Assembly: GCA_036250195.1 (NCBI GenBank)
Contig: JAVHZZ010000009.1
Coordinates: 100,586,771 to 100,650,770 of the forward strand
Length of the DNA: 64,000 nucleotides
Direction of reading: 5' to 3'
Origin: Mixophyes australis
Taxonomy: Eukaryota; Chordata; Amphibia; Anura; Limnodynastidae
In this document: positions 45,843 through 58,180 of the stretch, in pieces
How positions within the stretch are numbered: the stretch's first letter is position 1
Layout: each line of letters begins with the position of its first letter
Translations under genes and position numbers: made by a program
Notes under the pieces: generated by a model
Told to the model about the DNA's origin: nothing
Database searches by the model: none
The model's input: the letters and a program-made list of their open reading frames with translations, nothing else

Positions 45843-46899
45843 ATATAGTATTATATATAAAAATTAATTTAATGAAGTTTATAGTAGAAATTAATTATTT
45901 AGTGGTGGAAATATTTGAATCAGAGTGTAAAAGAGTTTTTAAGGATGGTTGAGACAGGAAATAATAGGGATACATTTTTTTTATAATTTGTTTTATTATT
46001 TTTTTTAATCCCGCATGTCATAGAGTGTTCTTAACTCTCACATGCTTTTAGGATCTGGTGAAAAACATTTGTTGTGCCTGTGCAATTTTCAATACCAGAG
46101 CTTCAGCTCCAACATTTTTTAAGAAGCAATAAAACTCCTGAGTGGTACATAAGTCAGGTGCAGAAGTTTGGCAAAACCATGTGAAACAGTGTACTGTAAA
46201 TGTAACAGAGAAAAAGACATATTTAAGATAGATGGCATAATATCACTATATAATATATTGCAAAGAATCTCATTCTCTACAGAGCATTTAAAATTTTAGT
46301 AGGTAAGAATTTCCCATGAACAGTATATTTTCTGGATTATGTTAGAAATAATATATTATATCCACTGAATAGTTTTTTTTCCTATTTTTGTGACACCAAG
46401 TAGAAGAAGATTTATAGGACACATTCTAATTTAATACAAAACATATCAGTGATCTGACCAGTTCTATTTTGCTATATAGTTATGCAAAGGACAAAGATTA
46501 TATAGTTAGCAAGGTTGAAAAAACACATAATTTCTTGAAGTTTAACCTTTTCTAAATTACTGCTGTGTTCATACCAAGAGGATATTGAAGAAGGCAAAAC
46601 AACCCCCATTTTCTTAACAAGGAAGCTGACAATATAACCTTATTTTCTACACCATAGATTTTAATCTGATGAATTTTGTGGATCAATATGACCTTCTAAT
46701 TATTGCTGAAAAATTATATTTTTGTAATTACAGCATTCAATATCTTTTTAAAATCCAGTTGAAAGATCGCCACCAACCCCATGGAAGATAGATGTAGACT
46801 GACTATGACACTATCTTGCATCTAGCTACAGTGGATGTCCTGTTAGCACCTGCACAGTCCTGATTATGAAAGACAAATCTTTCTAATGACTTATCTATT
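45843..46899. other. AT-rich spacer
   Basis: Nothing recognised on either strand. Confidence 0.45.
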
Positions 46900-47270
46900 T
46901 AGCATGGAAAGAAAGGTGGTTTCCCTGGGAATTTGCAGGCTGAGGATGCAGACAGGGTTAACTTTGTACACATTCACACACACACAGCACAGGAATGCGG
47001 GTGGAGCACCTGGGCCTAGTCAATTAGGGAATCAGATAGTGCAATGCTTTGACCCAGCTTAAATAACTGGGTTTGAGCTGTGTGCGGAAGACTGGTGCCA
47101 ACAAGTGGCCGGTGTTCAGTTAAGGATCTAACTGTAATAGCCAGTGTTAGGACTATGGGACTTTGTAAATATTTGATTATGTTAGGTGTGATTGCTGAAG
47201 ACACTGCAGAGGCTGTATTATCCAACATGACAAGAAAAAAAAACAAAGTGGTTCAGTAAAACCTGTGTAA
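46900..47270. other. GC-richer block, possible LTR remnant
   Basis: The block from GAAAGGTGGTTTCCCTGGGA to AACCTGTGTAAGGAATAG stands out in composition from AT-rich flanks and could be an old LTR. No ends, signals or domains support a firm call. Confidence 0.25.
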
Positions 47271-47290
47271 GGAATAGTTTGTTTGGCATG

Positions 47291-47291
<1 letters not shown>

Positions 47292-47331
<40 letters not shown>
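47292..47331. repeat. (TA)n microsatellite
   Basis: About 40 bases of alternating T and A. Confidence 0.95.
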
Positions 47332-47332
<1 letters not shown>

Positions 47333-49689
47333 GTATGGACCTCTTTTCCGTTTTAAACAACCCGATCTTATCTAATCTTTCCACCTCTCCATTCAAATGA
47401 GTAATTATATTGCATGCCTCTGAACCCTTAAGTTCTCCTGTTATTCTAATTAATAGTAAAAAATTTCCAAATACTCAAGTTAATTATGACAAAATTGTTT
47501 TGCCATCTAATCTGTATTTATTATATTTTAAATTATGACATTCAAATGGTATTTTACATGCTTCTTAAGATTGTACAACAATTAATAATATCCAACAGAG
47601 TAAAAGACAGGGATTTAACTCTCAGTTTAGGGTTTAATGGTGTAGACAACAAAATCCTTCATTATCTGGTTCACAGTGGAACATAACAGGTGTTTTTAAC
47701 TATTATTTCACTTAATTTAATTTAATTTCGATTTTATATTTTATTTAATTAAAAAACCTGACAGCCTTTAATCATATACCAATAAAAAAAATGTTTAAAT
47801 GTAACCAGTTTTATATGTACATACCACTGAATATAATCAACACTATGTTTGTTTTTGATGATAATTATATATTGTTTGCGGCATAGTGAAAAGTGAAAGA
47901 TCATTGAGAAAAGCAACAATAAAAAACTGCTGCAGCTCCAACAATTACATACTAAAGAAAGAAACAAAAATGTTTTTGTAGTATGTTATCACAAAATAGT
48001 TATTAATTATACACTTCTAAAATGTAAACATGAATGTAAATAATATTTTTTTGATAATAGTATTCCTTTAAGTCAAACTACATATTACACAATCAATCAT
48101 TAAACTAAAAGCGTGTCTTTGTCCTACATGTAAAAAGTATGACATTATTGCATTTTTGTGCAATTATTTGATTAAACATCCATATATTTGTTTTATAAAC
48201 ATATCTTGGAATGTTATAGTTAGAGACACATATTTAAAAACGTAAAGCATATGATATTGATTATTATTGATCATTTACCAGCATTGATTATTATTTGACT
48301 AAAACATCAGAGTAAGGCTTATTTAAACATAACCATATAAATATGACTTCTGAAATGGTCATTGATTCAAATACTCATTTGTTTGAAAATATTGTTTTGA
48401 TACTATAATTGATCTCTGCATTTCTAAAATAAAAACGCCAATGTGGAAAGCTCGAACAATGATTTCCAATTTAAACAATATCAGGAGATATACAAACAGA
48501 CAAAAGGTGATCCATGATAAAGGGTAATAAAATAGAAAATGTAACTTCAATATTTGCTGCTTTAACACTTTTTACAGTCTTGTATTTTAATCTATGAGAT
48601 ATCTGCAGGCTTTAGAGAATGTATATCACTCCCTAGTGGTATATAATATTGGCTTTATTATAACAGCTTATTGCAGTTTATCATATCTACACCATTCTAA
48701 TGTCTCTTTTTTATTAAAAATAAACATCAGGGACTGTTCTGAATCAATATTAAGTTATTCTTTTTATTAATTTGTCACCTTCTAAAATGACAGATGTGAC
48801 ATTGCTATGTATAATCAACAGGAACTTAATATACTGTATAAAATACATTTTAATTTTCATATTAGTTATTAAATGCAATTCAGCTTCAATTTTTATATTT
48901 TGCTATAAAATGTTAATTAGATGTTCAATATAAGCTCTTTTGTAAGTCCTCAGTAAAATGAAGAAAAATGTTTTAAATTGTTTTTCTATTTGACAAGGCA
49001 TTTTTATAAAATACTAAACATTTATATTTGTAAATGTTCTTGTTTTGAAAGAACTCCATAGTATATTACTTCACAGCCTTTTTAGTGTTTTGACATATGT
49101 AAATTATCTATTTATTTCACTATCTTCTTATTGAGGATTTCAGAAAATATATTATAAAATACATACATGAAACTGGTTTTACTAAAACAGTAACAATAAG
49201 GCTACCAATTATAACCTATAAAATATGGATACAAGACCATTCAAGTTTGATGCAGATAACCAGAGCTGTGATGCAAAGGAAATTGGTAATTATGGTGATG
49301 AAATTGTGATGTCAGACTAATACTTAAAATATAAAGACTGTAGTCAGGTAATATAAGAGAATGAGAATGAGGAAGCTAACCAGAGGGAAAGGGATGAATG
49401 AGGAATGGTGTAATAAGATAAAGGGAAGGTTTTAAAGGAAAACCCTTTAAGAGCACATTTATTGGTACCTTTGTTTTAACGTGCTAAGGTAAAGGAGCTT
49501 ATAAACTGATGTTCAAAATTAGGATCAAAATTATGAACTTTTACTAGGAAAGATTCCTGTTCCCATTATCAGGAAAAGGAGTAAAGAAGGAAGCCTTTCT
49601 GAATTTGTCAACAAGGCCAGGAGAAAGGATATTAAGTAGAAGAAAGAGAGGTTATTAATAAAGAAAATATTTGTAGTTTTCACTTTGTA
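47332..49689. other. AT-rich spacer
   Basis: Very AT-rich, without gene, element end or RNA that I can recognise. Confidence 0.45.
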
Positions 49690-50060
49690 TTCCACCTAAC
49701 AAAACCAGTTATTAACAAATTCTGAATAATGATCTTTAGATAAAAAGTTAAGGTCCTCCAAGTCCATATATAAATTTAGTCTTTTAAACCATTCCCTTAA
49801 AGAAGAGGGAGAAGATGATGTCCAGCGGATAGGGACAGAACCCCCTTTGTTGCATTATTTAGGTACTTAAGTAGTTAACAAATTATTAATCCAAATATCT
49901 GCACCATTAGTCACTTCCCCATCCACAATTTCAGCTGTTACTTTTCTACACAACACCAACAAGTAGCCAGAAGCCAGAATTCTTTTTCCATAATTTAAAA
50001 CAATATAGTAATAAATATAAATACTTTCTTATTGACACATAAAAAACACTACATCATTGG
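49690..50060 (-). pseudogene. Possible L1/Tx1-type LINE ORF2 C-terminus
   Basis: Minus-strand frames give a GGSVPIRWTSSSPSSLREWF stretch, then KRLNLYMDLEDLNFLSKDHY and SEFVNNWF. The spacing of EW and MEDL-like words followed by a W resembles the C-terminal segment of L1/Tx1-like ORF2, whose exact function is unknown. No reverse transcriptase core is present and several stops interrupt it. The assignment is tentative. Confidence 0.4.
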
Positions 50061-51119
50061 GATGAGCTTGAACATTTTTATGAATTCTGCATTTAAAAGT
50101 CTTGATACAAGACCAATTTTACTTGATTTATGTTTTATTTTCCTAAAAACTATTAGTACAAGAGGATGATAGCCTGAATTATAATTGCAAAAATATTTTT
50201 ATTGTACAATGTATGTACTTGTCTAACAGTTTGAAAAAACGTAAAGTTTTAAATTAATTAGAAATTGGTAGATTTCTATTAAAGAACTGAAATTATTTTC
50301 ACTCCATCAATTAACAAACTTTCCACAGATTTGTCGTGATTATACAATCATGATAAATATTAGTAAACTTAAGAATACAACATTCATTTATATTTATACT
50401 AATTCTACATACAAATCCTTACAATTTGTTATGAGATGATTTTTTAAACTCCGTTACTCTATTTCGCACCTTTCAATAACACACTGGCATCTTCCTTGAA
50501 TGATACCCAATATCCTTATTGAAGTGATTTCCACATTATTTTAATCCAAGTGGAAAATTAGTATTTGCTTTAGGTCTACTGCAAAAGGGGTGGGGCACCT
50601 TGAGACCTCTTAGCAATAGATCTTTGGCGTCTTAGTATGAAACTAGATACATTAATTCAAATAGGAGAATCTTTTTTAATAAATATGCTTAACCCAGTTA
50701 AAATGTATAAAATTAAAAATTCAACATAATAGTCTTATATTCATAACATAGTAAAAAAAAACATATGGTGAATTTGAAGCTTTAACTCTAGACCTAGACC
50801 TAGTCCTAAACTTGAGTCAACGCCAAGAATAACCCTAGACATACAGTAGTATGTTTCCATACCCAATTCTAAACCTTGTTCAAGAAAACAAAAACATTTT
50901 ACATCCCATATTTCTAAAAATGTAAGGAACCTTCACAAGTGTAGTTTACCAATGGGATTTTGTTAATGAATATGGGGCACCAGTATTGTGATGTGTGCCC
51001 TATTCCCAATAAAATCTTAAAGCATTCCTGTTTTTGGAATGGATTTGCAGAAACCAGTTAATTTAAATTGAAGCTCAAAGTGCATGCAGAGGTTGCACAA
51101 GGAAAAGTATACATTTAAC
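50061..51119. other. AT-rich spacer
   Basis: No recognised feature. Confidence 0.45.
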
Positions 51120-51627
51120 ATACATCCCATTCTGACACCTACTTTCTCCACTTCAAGCTCATCCCGTCTTCCTATTATGCTTCCCTCTCTCTTGCCCAAC
51201 AGACCAACAGTAAAACTGTTGTCTCTTTGTCACCATCAACTCCCTTTTCTGCCCCCTGTCTATTCCACCTCCCACACCACCCATGACTTTACTTCTTACG
51301 TCAAAGGGTAAATTTTCTCCATCTGTCATAACATCTCCTTGTTATGGCTCTCTATTCCTTCACAGCACCTCACATCTAATACCCTCTGCCACCATTTCCA
51401 CCTTCCTTTCTCTCAGACTTGCCTCCAACCTACAAAGTTTCAAATGCTCCTTCAAGAATTACCTCTTCATGTTTGCCTACCCTGCCCCATCCTAAGACAA
51501 CTCACCCCTCATGTTCCATCTGCCCATTCCACTCATTCCCTCCCATTGTCTCCATTTGTTTCCTCATAACTCTAGTATGTTAGTTCTCATGTGCATCGCC
51601 TTGTCTACTGCAATTTTCTTTGTCCCG
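51120..51627 (+). pseudogene. L2/CR1-type LINE fragment
   Basis: Plus-strand frames give DFTSYVKGKFSPSVI, as seen in the region following the LINE reverse transcriptase core, and, after an apparent deletion, LASNLQSFKCSFKNYLFMFA, the ORF2 C-terminal signature. A pyrimidine-rich 3' UTR follows. The sequence stops abruptly at about 51,627, where the proposed old Harbinger element begins. Confidence 0.6.
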
Positions 51628-51929
51628 CTAGCTAATTCACTGATACATATACGTTTGAGTACGATATGCATTTGTATTGCTAAGTGTGGGAAATCGCCAT
51701 GTTATAAATAGGACCTTTGACGCTAGTGTTCACTTTGCAGTGGAGCTCTAATTTAGCTCTTTCTACAGGGGGTTTATTATTTTGCAAAGAATCCACGGAT
51801 CCATTACAGATGACCCAGGATGTAGGTGAGCAATAAAGAAGGTAAATTAGGTTTATGTAGGGGTATTTTTCATTGATATAAAGTCTAATTACACTTGTGT
51901 CTGTGTTATATTTACATTTTTCTTATGTG

Positions 51930-52140
51930 CACTACATGGCCCAAGGGGCCCTGGTTGTCAGGGCATGCTCGTACTTGTGGCTTCCCAAATGCTAGCATGC
52001 CTTGGCAGCCTTGGGTATGCTGGTGCTTGTAGCCCTACAAGTGACAGCATGCCCAGACATTTAATGGCAGTCTGGCCATGTTGGGACCTCTAGTGCTCCA
52101 GGGACAAAATTAATTTTTACATTCATTAAATTACTTTTAC
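51930..52140. repeat. Interspersed repeat with GGTATGCTGGTGCTTGTAG
   Basis: GGGTATGCTGGTGCTTGTAG, CAGGGCATGCTCGTACTTGT and AGCATGCC words match the copy at 12,180-12,370. It lies inside the proposed Harbinger element and may be part of its non-coding body. Confidence 0.55.
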
Positions 52141-52699
52141 CCCACACCAACCGCCCAGAGGTGTGGTAAGAACCCTAGTACTATCAGCATAGGACTGGTT
52201 ACACTGATCTCCCTAGAAAACATAGCCCTGTGCTGACCAGCCTGAGAATAGTTTGGCATTGTAGCAGGGAGACTCCGCAACTGCGGGATTCCCTGCTATA
52301 GTGCCACCAGCTCAGGCTGACAAACCATAAAGCTGGTAATAGTAAAATCAGGGGGACCCCATTCTTTTTGTCCTTTTGATTTTGCTAGTGCCAGCCTAGG
52401 ATGGCAGCGCTAGGGCTTGTTAAGCTATTTGGGGGGAGGGGGGTGGTATGCCTTTTTTCACATTAACTTGTTTTTTTTGTTTTTTACTGTATTGCCCATT
52501 TAATTGTAATGCTTTATGTTGACATTGGGAATGCTTCCTGTATGATGATAATGGAATAATGGCTGTACCCCCATATACTGAGTGAGGAAAGGAAACACGA
52601 TTATCACCCACACAAACGGTACCTTGTTTATCACATTAATAATTTTACTAATTGTGTATCATATTTTTTTGCTGATTGTTTTCTCATATTTGTATTTTT

Positions 52700-52822
52700 T
52701 TTTCATGTGCCAGGGGTTTAGGACTGAGGGGTTTTGGATAATAGGATTGGGGTTCTGGAACCTGGGTCTGGGGTGATGTCAACTGGGGAGCTGGACCAAT
52801 TGGGGATCTTTTCATCAGCTGC
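52700..52822 (-). pseudogene. Candidate accessory-gene exon, Pro-rich
   Basis: On the minus strand a good acceptor (TTTATTTTTGCAG) precedes an open stretch encoding SPIGPAPQLTSPQTQVPEPQ and YYPKPLSPKP. The Pro/Gln-rich composition resembles exon 2 of the Myb-like gene at 42.5-44.3 kb. No domain is recognisable, so it is a weak call. Confidence 0.3.
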
Positions 52823-53169
52823 AAAAATAAAGGAAAAATATTTTTAAAATTTGCAATGCTAGTACATATATCATATGTCTTAGCTCTATGGTTATATTTT
52901 GTTCACACATTTTCCAAGCTCAGCAGAGTTCAAAAGTGGTACATTAACTTAAACTCTCTGCAAAGGTTAATGTTATGGATGAGGAGGGGGGATTGCTTTA
53001 CAAGAAACACTTATTAGGCACATGATGTCAGACACCTGTTGAATGGCAAAGTTTGTCTAGTTCTAGTGTAAATCACATTTGTGAAATAAAGGTTTTCTGA
53101 GGACTACACTTTAATGCTGCCCAAAAAAAAGAAAATTATACTACAATATAACATCAACATACTTAAATT

Positions 53170-53482
53170 TTTCAGCAGTCGCCTCCTCTTCCAAACCTTC
53201 AGGGGAGGGGAATATGATAGTGGGAAAGCGGGAATATGATGCTTCTCCTGGCCCCCCTCCTACTCATGGGCTGGGTGTTTAACATCATATTTATCATGAG
53301 CAGACAGCCACCTCATGCACAGAATCCACCTCTTCAGGTGAAAACTCCTCCTTCTCCTCAGGTGCAGAATCCTCTGCATGTGCAGACTCCTCTGAGGCCT
53401 CCTCTGCCTGTTCCTCCCTGGACCCACAGTGTCTTTGCTGGAGTTGTAGGTGGTAGCGGATGCTGAGGCATTCTGTTTGAAA
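53170..53482 (-). pseudogene. Candidate accessory-gene exon, acidic
   Basis: An acceptor (TTTTTTCAAACAG) on the minus strand at about 53,482 precedes a frame with GSREEQAEEASEESAHAEDS and EEKEEFSPEEVDSVHE, ending in TGA TAA. The acidic low-complexity character is like the N-terminus of Harbinger accessory proteins. The frames are broken and exon joins were not reconstructed. Confidence 0.3.
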
Positions 53483-54265
53483 AAATATGACACATTAATT
53501 TATTTATAAATGTTAACTCTGCCTAACACATACAAGAAAACATCAAGATAATGTTATGTTGCACTTTGAACTATAAAATATCACACATAGACCATCATTG
53601 GACAAATAACACCTATATGCCCCATTCGAATGGACTTGATCTGAGAGGTTTATATTAATCACATATTGACTCAAAAACAGCACTATCACATAGCAGGCCT
53701 TGTACTTAGGCCAAAGAAGGTTATTACAAGCCATATTGCTTTGTTATGGGCCACATATAGCAGGATTTTTTTTATTAAAGATAAAGAATTGCGATTGATA
53801 GAAAACTTACACCTAGCAATCTCAGCCCTCATTTATGCAAGGCTGTCTCCTCCTAAGGTCTCTCCACTGCAGCTAGTACTGCATAATTGTCCACCTGTGG
53901 TTGAATTGTAACAACAGAAGCCTGCGTACTGCCATGTATGCCTTACTTTTTTTTGTTTGTTTGAAATCTACCAAGCTGCAAGTTAAAATAATTGTCCATT
54001 ATTGCCGTTAGTACCCGTAGCTCGGCACGTAACGAACGTGGCAGAATGCATGTTTGAAAGTGAATAAGACTATTCAACATTGTCCTTGCTGATTTGTTCT
54101 CAGAGCACATATGAGTGTTGCACATCAATCAGTTATATCTTCAAAAACATATGTAAGATGATTGACTCGCCTGACAATCACAATAATCAACCATATCCAG
54201 GCAATTTGGGGGCGTGACAACACCTAGCCATTCATACACAGACATTCACAGAAGAATGCATTTGC

Positions 54266-54280
54266 ATGCCCTATATAACA
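54266..54280 (+). promoter_or_regulatory. TATA-like box
   Basis: GCCCTATATAACAGC precedes a short plus-strand transcript candidate inside the old Harbinger element. Confidence 0.35.
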
Positions 54281-54603
54281 GCTGGAGAGACAATAATTCA
54301 ACCCTGCCATTTAGTGAGGTTATCACATTTTCTGGAAGAAATCAGAAATTTATTTTGGAAACCAATGGAAACCAACCTGAGTACAAACTCCTATGTTAGC
54401 CACTTTACAGCCAGTTTAAGTATTGTTATTAATGACTGTCCTTTTACTCCTTTTTACACAAAAAAAAGTCTACCTAACCAACCACCCTGCACCTTTGTGT
54501 TACAAAATATTTATTCTTGGTGAGTACAAGGCTCTGTGTAAGTTACTTTACAGAGCTTTTAAGTATTGTTACTAATGACTGTTTTTTCTTCTCTTTAGCT
54601 AAC

Positions 54604-54777
54604 ATGGCTGAACAAGATTATGCAGGGCCAAGTCAGGCCTCTGACTGCTCCGCTTCAGCATTGAACCAAAGGCAGCCAAATTTCAAAGAGTGGTGGCAGT
54701 GTTCATCCAGCTGGTGGCGGAGACTCTGCACTCTATCACCCAGCAGCTCTTCTCCCCAGCCAAAGGCCGGTTCTTAG
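54604..54777 (+). pseudogene. Short ORF after a good splice acceptor, unknown
   Basis: CTTCTCTTTAG precedes CTAACATGGCTGAACAAG, a good acceptor followed by an ATG in a favourable context (A at -3, G at +4). The 57-residue frame begins MAEQDYAGPSQASDCSAS. After a one-base shift a more protein-like stretch reads VVAVFIQLVAETLHSITQQL. This may be the first coding exon of a decayed Harbinger accessory gene transcribed opposite to the transposase. I do not recognise the protein. Confidence 0.3.
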
Positions 54778-55579
54778 GGGATATTACATAGAAGCCACAG
54801 TGTGCAGGTCAATGCTGTGGCTCCAGTTCCAATTCAGTGAACAGTGACTGAGGTCAAAAACTTTTTTTTTTATTTTTTGTCTGTGTATGGTACCCAAATT
54901 GATATATTGTGCTCTGCATACCTAGAACAGGTCATTGAAAATTGTAACTACCTTAAAATCATTGTCCAAGGTATGAATGACCAACGTCTAAACTAACTTT
55001 AAAATCGTGGACACATCATACCCACTTTGCCACCTTTGTTCTAAGTTTTCAAATTAAGTATGGCTAAATTTCTGTTATTAGTCTGTGACCTCGAGAGCCA
55101 AGACACACACAAGCCTTATTTTGAAATGTATAGATTGCAATATTCTTATCTTTGAATATTTCACTCAGGTGGCAAGACTTGAAGCATTGGCTGATGGATA
55201 AATTTTTGGACCACTGTAGGCATGCTAGGATGACAGGCAGTGTTCCCCCACTTGAATTAGACCTCTGTTTCCTTGAGATCATGGCATAGGCCTCTATTGA
55301 TAAACAGATGGTGCAGGGGGTGGGCAGGATTGACATCAGAATGAGCACATCCTTAACAAGACCACTCACCCCCATAAGTACATTTATAATCACAATACAT
55401 GGTTAAAAAAACTTTCACCACACAACACCTTATATATACTTTTTGATTATGAATTGCTTGATAATTTGTGGCTTAATACACATTTATTTAGCAAAAGAAA
55501 AATTTGTTAAAAAGTAGAATGAAATAACATATTTTTTAAATCCAGAAAAGTCTGGGAAATCAGGCAGGCTCGAGTCAAT

Positions 55580-56638
55580 GGGATTCACATCCTGGCCAGC
55601 AACCTTGGTCTCTCCCACCTATGGAACTCTACTCCTGAGTGCTGTGTTATGGAATACCATACACAGATCAATTGTATCACATACTGTACTCTGCGCTTAT
55701 ATAAGAGTGCCACCAGACCAGCGAAGGCAGCGGAATATGGCCTTTAAAAGACTATATAACCAATCTGGTGGCTGTATGCACCACATTGTATGTGACTTCT
55801 TAATCCTTGTATAGATTTAAAATAGGAGTGAGGAGCAAAGAGCCGAAAGAATACACGTTGTCTCCTGTAAAACAAAAAAGACAAAAAATATTAGTAATGA
55901 TTAATGAAACATACAAACATTTAGGGAGATCTTTTAACATGACATGGTGCTATTGTAATGGAACAATATTTGACAATTTATTCTGCAAGCACACCACAAT
56001 GCAAAGAGTGTAAATATTTTTTTCACCGGTTGTAGACCTAGCACTTATGACTATAGTGCATACCAATGTATTTAGGACAACAATTGGTTATTGTTAATTA
56101 ATTATGTGATATAAAATAAACCTAATTACCCTGCATCAGCATGTGGTTTTGTACCTCTTTGCCTCTGTTGCAATCTATGCCTCATCCCTCATTGCCAGAA
56201 GACAAAGGACTCATATGTGCTTCCTGGCCATATAGCAATCAGGTCTCGAATTTGGAGTGAGGCATCACATTTAGCCTATACATTAACTAAGTGGAACTGC
56301 TTTCTATTCAAAATAAATAGAAGCATTTCCACCTGACGGGCCAGGGTTACATGCGTGTCTTCTACTACCCTATAATATTTGACTGTTGTGGTCTGGTCTT
56401 GAATTACCCAGATGCACAGTAGTGCACTACCACCAAGAAAATTGGTCAGCTTTGCTTTTGCTGTCGGGATGTTGCTCATTGGATCTAGGTCACCCTGCAA
56501 AATGTGCAGGGTGTCCGTGATGACATAAGCTGAGAGCTGATAGTGACGGACCATCTCAACATCAGACATCCCAAAGAGGCTGACATGTGCTCTGAAAACA
56601 TGCTTCCTGGTTCGGTGATGGTGGACCAGTTGCTTCAA
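55580..56638 (-). pseudogene. Harbinger transposase, decayed, with an intron
   Basis: Minus strand. The N-terminal part (from 56,638) contains RKHVFRAHVSLFGMSDVEMV, then ITDTLHILQGDLDPMS and TKxxTNFLG-like sequence. After a deletion come EDTHVTLA and LNRKQFHLVNV, the region of the first catalytic Asp. ASLQIRDLIAIWPGSTYESF follows at 56.18-56.26 kb. A 265-bp intron with GTAATT and TTTACAG ends (56,129-55,865) interrupts the gene. The next exon opens with a GDN-Y-like form of the second catalytic Asp box, then SLLLTPILNLY and HTATR. The expected catalytic Glu after HTATR is lost. The C-terminus has LLKAIFRCLRWSGGTL and VFHNTALRSRVP (about 55.6 kb). Harbinger transposases are DDE enzymes with 3-bp target duplications. 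At least four stops make this copy inactive. Confidence 0.8.
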
Positions 56639-56774
56639 ACAACAGAGAGAATGTAAAACAAAATCTGTCTGAGAATAAGCCTGCAGAATTTTTTAAACTT
56701 CAGACAATCTTCCTCCTATCTCTGGTTAAAGAAAATCAATATGGCATCATAGGAATCTCCCTGCATGGGTTTTA

Positions 56775-56800
56775 TACAGTGGTATATAATGAGTTCAGTG
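56775..56800 (-). promoter_or_regulatory. TATA-like region upstream of the transposase
   Basis: Minus-strand TTATATACCACTGTATAAAA lies about 140 bases upstream of the transposase start and would fit a promoter near the right end of the element. Confidence 0.4.
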
Positions 56801-57180
56801 TATGCAGGAGAATAGTTCAACCTCCCATTAGATGACGTGGTTGTGAATGCTATGATTGGTCATCACTTTCACTGGTGACTTAGACAAAACCCAAAGCAGG
56901 TGCAAGACTTACATCTCAAAAATAGCATACTTTTGCGTGCACCAGCATTTGAAGTGGACGCATGTGCAAGGGAAGCTTTTACTGTACATTGCCTATGTGC
57001 AGCAACACCTTACCCTGTTTCCTCCCTGCAATGGTAGGCTGTATAAGTGTCCTTTGCTCTCGAAAATGAATCTGACATTTCTGTGCTCTGTGGCGTATGA
57101 GCCGCTTCTCGGCATGTGCAGAGTATTTGTGATCACAATACGCACTAAATCACCAGATGACAATCCTTGTTGATGCCCAT

Positions 57181-57991
57181 AATCTCCCCAGAAGGAATGA
57201 GCACATAGTAAATTCTGGGATATTGCTCATTGTCCTGCCCCTAAAAATTAAAAAGATGTTAAGCAAATAATTGGTTTTGCCAATTTTTGCATAACATACA
57301 CTTTCTAAAATAATTGGACAAATTACTAATCTCTGCTGTTTTTTAAGACATTAGATACACCTTCATCCAAATCCTAACCAGTTTTCTCTTATTTATTGTA
57401 GAGGTAGATGATTCTGGCAGCCGTTTGGACGAATCAGAGATAAGATGTTACGGTACCCTTGAGCTTATTTTTGCACCTTATTGTCCTCTTCAGAAAAAAA
57501 ATTATATTGGTAATAAACAATTGCTACCCATAAAGAGTGTCTTTACCAACCACAGAAATCTTAAATTAATGCATTCAGCCAAAAGATTATGCTTCAGACA
57601 AGCTTGATGGTCTTTATTATTTTCTTAATTTGTCATAAATTTTGCAATCACATATCAACTTCAATCAAGAAATGGTAAGGCTGATGCTTCATCTAGGACG
57701 TTTTCTGAACTCGCCAAGCAAGATAAGTCTGAATGTGCCATTCTTTCAGAACAAGACATTTAGGGATGTTTTTGAACACAACTTTATTGTCTCTATGTAT
57801 TTTACTCTGTTAGGCCTAGAAAATCCTTGACTTCAAACTTGCTGGGCATTTAGGAAATCATAACTCTCAATAAATCTTATCATGTTCCTTTTGATGGCCA
57901 AACTGTAGACAGGATGTCCATAAAAATGTTTCTATATGTTTCAGCTGTGCTGACAAAAAGGGCTTCCTGTGGCTCTATTTCTACAGACTTA
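57181..57991 (+). other. Coding-like but unassigned stretch
   Basis: Plus-strand frames such as EVDDSGSRLDESEIRCYGTL (57.4 kb) and MVRLMLHLGRFLNSPSKISL (57.66 kb) look more protein-like than the surroundings. Similar codon-like texture continues after the MITE. No family is recognised. It could be a processed pseudogene or an unknown element. Confidence 0.25.
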
Positions 57992-58180
57992 GGGGTAAAT
58001 GTATCAATCTGCGGGTTCTTCAACACCCGCGTGTTCAGCCTCTTCCGCGATTAAATTTCAAGCGGCGCTGCATTGTAAAGGGTTAACTTCCCTTTACAAT
58101 GCAGCGCCGCTTGAAATTTAATCGCGGAAGAGGCTGAACACGCGGGTGTTGAAGAACCCGCAGATTGATACATTTACCCC
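57992..58180. mobile_element. 189-bp MITE, perfect hairpin
   Basis: Termini GGGGTAAATGTATCAATCTG and complement. The two 91-bp arms appear to be exact inverted copies around a 7-bp centre (TTAACTT). TTA precedes and TTG follows, a possible 3-bp TTA duplication with one change. It has no coding capacity. A decayed relative lies at 6,180-6,328. Confidence 0.85.

Larger units (their letters stand above)
51628..57180 (-). mobile_element. Old Harbinger element, about 5.5 kb
   Basis: The left border is proposed at CTAATTCACTGATACATATA. It resembles, in reverse complement, the right end around 57.1 kb (GGCATGTGCAGAG, CACAATACGCACTAAATC) through the related repeat at 33.3-33.47 kb, which ends GATGAATCAGG. 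Inside lie a decayed Harbinger transposase (minus), candidate exons of an accessory gene and TATA-like boxes. The borders are inferred from weak similarity and no target duplication was confirmed. Confidence 0.45.
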
